This document shows, piece by piece, positions 4,868 to 6,111 of a stretch of DNA of 6,111 nt; positions within the stretch are counted from its first letter, which is position 1, and the number at the start of each line of letters is the position of its first letter. The notes beneath the pieces are model-generated. The model did no database searches, was not told the origin of the DNA, and was given only the letters and a program-made list of their open reading frames with translations. The DNA comes from an uncultured Thermomicrobiales bacterium. Its GTDB lineage: Bacteria > Chloroflexota > Chloroflexia > Thermomicrobiales > Thermomicrobiaceae. The stretch covers positions 1-6,111 of the forward strand of contig CALAGB010000055.1 in assembly GCA_937891245.1 (NCBI GenBank), written 5' to 3'. The translations under genes were made by a program, and so were the position numbers.

Positions 4868-6111
4868 TTGGCGTTTCTGCGCGCGTTGCGGCACCGGCAT
4901 CTCGCCATCCTCTGGCTGAGCCAGGTGCTGTCGGCGATCGGTGATAACTTCTACGCCATCACCATCGTCTGGATGGCCGTGCGCCTCTCCGGCAGCGGCG
5001 CAGGCTATGTCGTGGCGGCGCAGTCGATCGCCGGGCTCATCTTCGGGCTGGTTGGCGGCGTTTTCGCCGATCGCTGGAATCGGCGCCGGACGATGATCGG
5101 CGTCGACATTCTTCGTGCCGTGGCGGTCGGCACGTTGCCGATCCTCTCGCTGCTCGGCTGGTTGCAGCTCTGGCATCTGGCCGCGGCCGGTGCCGTCATC
5201 GGTGCACTCGGTGCTCTCTTCGATCCGGCCTTGCAGGCGAGCCTACCCGCGCTCGCCGAAGATACCCAGCTCTTGCAGGCAACCAACGGACTCATGGATA
5301 TGACCCGGCGACTGGCCCGCGCCATCGCGCCGAGTCTGGTCGGCGTGCTGGCCGCCATCCTGCCGCTCTCCCAGTTCTTCACGCTCGACGCCATCAGCTT
5401 CCTCATCTCGGCGGTCGCGATCGGCTCGCTCAGTCGCCGCTTCCGCTGGCAACCGGAGCGCGGGTATCTGGGCCAGAAGGGGATTCGTGGTGTTTTTCGC
5501 GAGATCGCCGAGAGCAGCCGGCTCGTCTACGCGCACAAGCCGTTAACCTGGGCGCTCGGCGGCGTCGCGCTCGTCAACCCCGCCTGGAACATCGCCTTTC
5601 TCGTCGGCGTGCCGCTCATGGCGCAAAACGAACTGAGCGGGTCGATCGGCGCCTTCGGCCTGATCGTCGGCGCGTATGGCGTCACGAATGTCATCGGCAA
5701 CCTGATTATCGGCAGCGTTGTCATCAAGCGGCGCGTGGCGATGCTCTTCGCCGGGCGGCTGGTAATGGGCGCCGGCTTCCTGATCCTGGCGAGCGCGCAC
5801 AGTCTGCCGGTCGCGGTGCTCGGCTCGGGGCTGTCGGCCTTCGGCGGACCGATGGGCGATCTGGTGCAACTGACGATGATCCAGACCGATTTCCCCTCCG
5901 GCCAGATCGGCAAGGTCTACAGCCTGCGCTCGACGATCTCCGGCGTCGGCGGTTCGCTCGGGCTGCTGCTGGCGGTGCCGCTCTTCGCACATTTCGACAT
6001 CGGTCTCGTGATCGCCGCCTGCGCGCTGGTGATGCTCGTCACCGGTATCGTCGGCTTCATGCGCTTCGGTTTCAGCGAGCCGGAGATGTCGGTGCTCGGC
6101 AAGGTTGACTT
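4868..6111 (+). CDS. Major facilitator superfamily transporter, MFS_3/EntS-like (C terminus cut by window end)
   Basis: A polytopic inner-membrane transporter, probably a proton-driven exporter of small molecules; substrate unknown. 414 codons are present and the frame is still open at the window edge, close to the usual full length. It starts MAFLRALRHRHLAILWLSQ (TTG read as Met), a short basic N terminus running into helix 1 with GDNF (25-28), as in EntS-like exporters. The loop between helices 2 and 3 carries MFS motif A, GGVFADRWNRRR (63-74, with D68). Helices 1-6 span about 12-188. A basic central cytoplasmic loop (about 189-225) contains the RRFRW and GYLGQKG stretches. Helices 7-12 occupy about 226-400, and the last visible residues are in a cytoplasmic tail. 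TTG 4868 is supported by AAGGA at 4854-4858; a second TTG at 4886 lacks a site. Codon use is GC-rich and native-looking. It is separated from the VOC gene by the palindromic repeat, so it is probably a separate unit. MFS identity is very secure. Confidence 0.92.
   Translation, partial: MAFLRALRHRHLAILWLSQVLSAIGDNFYAITIVWMAVRLSGSGAGYVVAAQSIAGLIFGLVGGVFADRWNRRRTMIGVDILRAVAVGTLPILSLLGWLQLWHLAAAGAVIGALGALFDPALQASLPALAEDTQLLQATNGLMDMTRRLARAIAPSLVGVLAAILPLSQFFTLDAISFLISAVAIGSLSRRFRWQPERGYLGQKGIRGVFREIAESSRLVYAHKPLTWALGGVALVNPAWNIAFLVGVPLMAQNELSGSIGAFGLIVGAYGVTNVIGNLIIGSVVIKRRVAMLFAGRLVMGAGFLILASAHSLPVAVLGSGLSAFGGPMGDLVQLTMIQTDFPSGQIGKVYSLRSTISGVGGSLGLLLAVPLFAHFDIGLVIAACALVMLVTGIVGFMRFGFSEPEMSVLGKVD

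Noticed and set aside
5527..5992. Several - strand frames across the MFS gene
   Set aside because: These are shadows of the continuous + strand transporter frame, which stays open from 4853 to the window end with clear membrane helices.
1..6111. CRISPR arrays, tRNA or rRNA genes, insertion sequences
   Set aside because: No regularly spaced direct repeats, cloverleaf-like segments, rRNA stretches or transposase-like frames were seen anywhere in the window.

Overview
The window is a high-GC bacterial chromosome segment with a lower-GC block set into it. The flanking genes carry strongly GC-biased third positions; hand counts give 39/60 G+C at 301-360 and 40/60 at 5161-5220. The central block is nearer 45% (27/60 at both 2161-2220 and 2641-2700). 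The left gene is the 3' part of an adenosylcobalamin-dependent (class II) ribonucleotide reductase with a C-terminal TSCPD domain and Cys-rich tail, a form common in Chloroflexota and other deep-branching high-GC bacteria. A short REP-like palindrome near the right end is of a kind I recall from Chloroflexota genomes. The assignment to Chloroflexota is a guess from these traits and is not proven.

Layout, all genes on the + strand: (1) 1-1518, nrdJ C-terminal part. (2) 1519-1624, a spacer with a perfect 14-bp inverted repeat and a clear ribosome binding site. (3) 1625-2926, an unrecognised 433-residue protein with two N-terminal zinc ribbons and winged-helix-like segments. (4) 2910-3713, a 267-residue protein overlapping the previous gene by 17 nt, with a HEPN-like helical region (R115-x6-H122) and a C-terminal winged helix. 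(5) 3714-4206, a stretch without an intact convincing gene, holding what looks like the C-terminal winged-helix end of a broken larger protein. (6) 4358-4750, a VOC (glyoxalase/dioxygenase-fold) protein. (7) 4782-4820, two overlapping alternative hairpins. (8) 4868 to the window end, a major facilitator superfamily exporter, cut off near its C terminus.

The housekeeping and metabolic flanks (nrdJ, VOC, MFS) look ordinary and need not share a pathway. The part worth attention is the lower-GC insert 1519-4206. Its two intact genes overlap, so they are almost certainly co-transcribed, and they pair a zinc-ribbon/winged-helix protein with a HEPN-like/winged-helix protein. That resembles the make-up of defence or toxin-regulator cassettes, but no catalytic domain is certain and the function is inference. 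No transposase, integrase, CRISPR array, tRNA or rRNA is visible.
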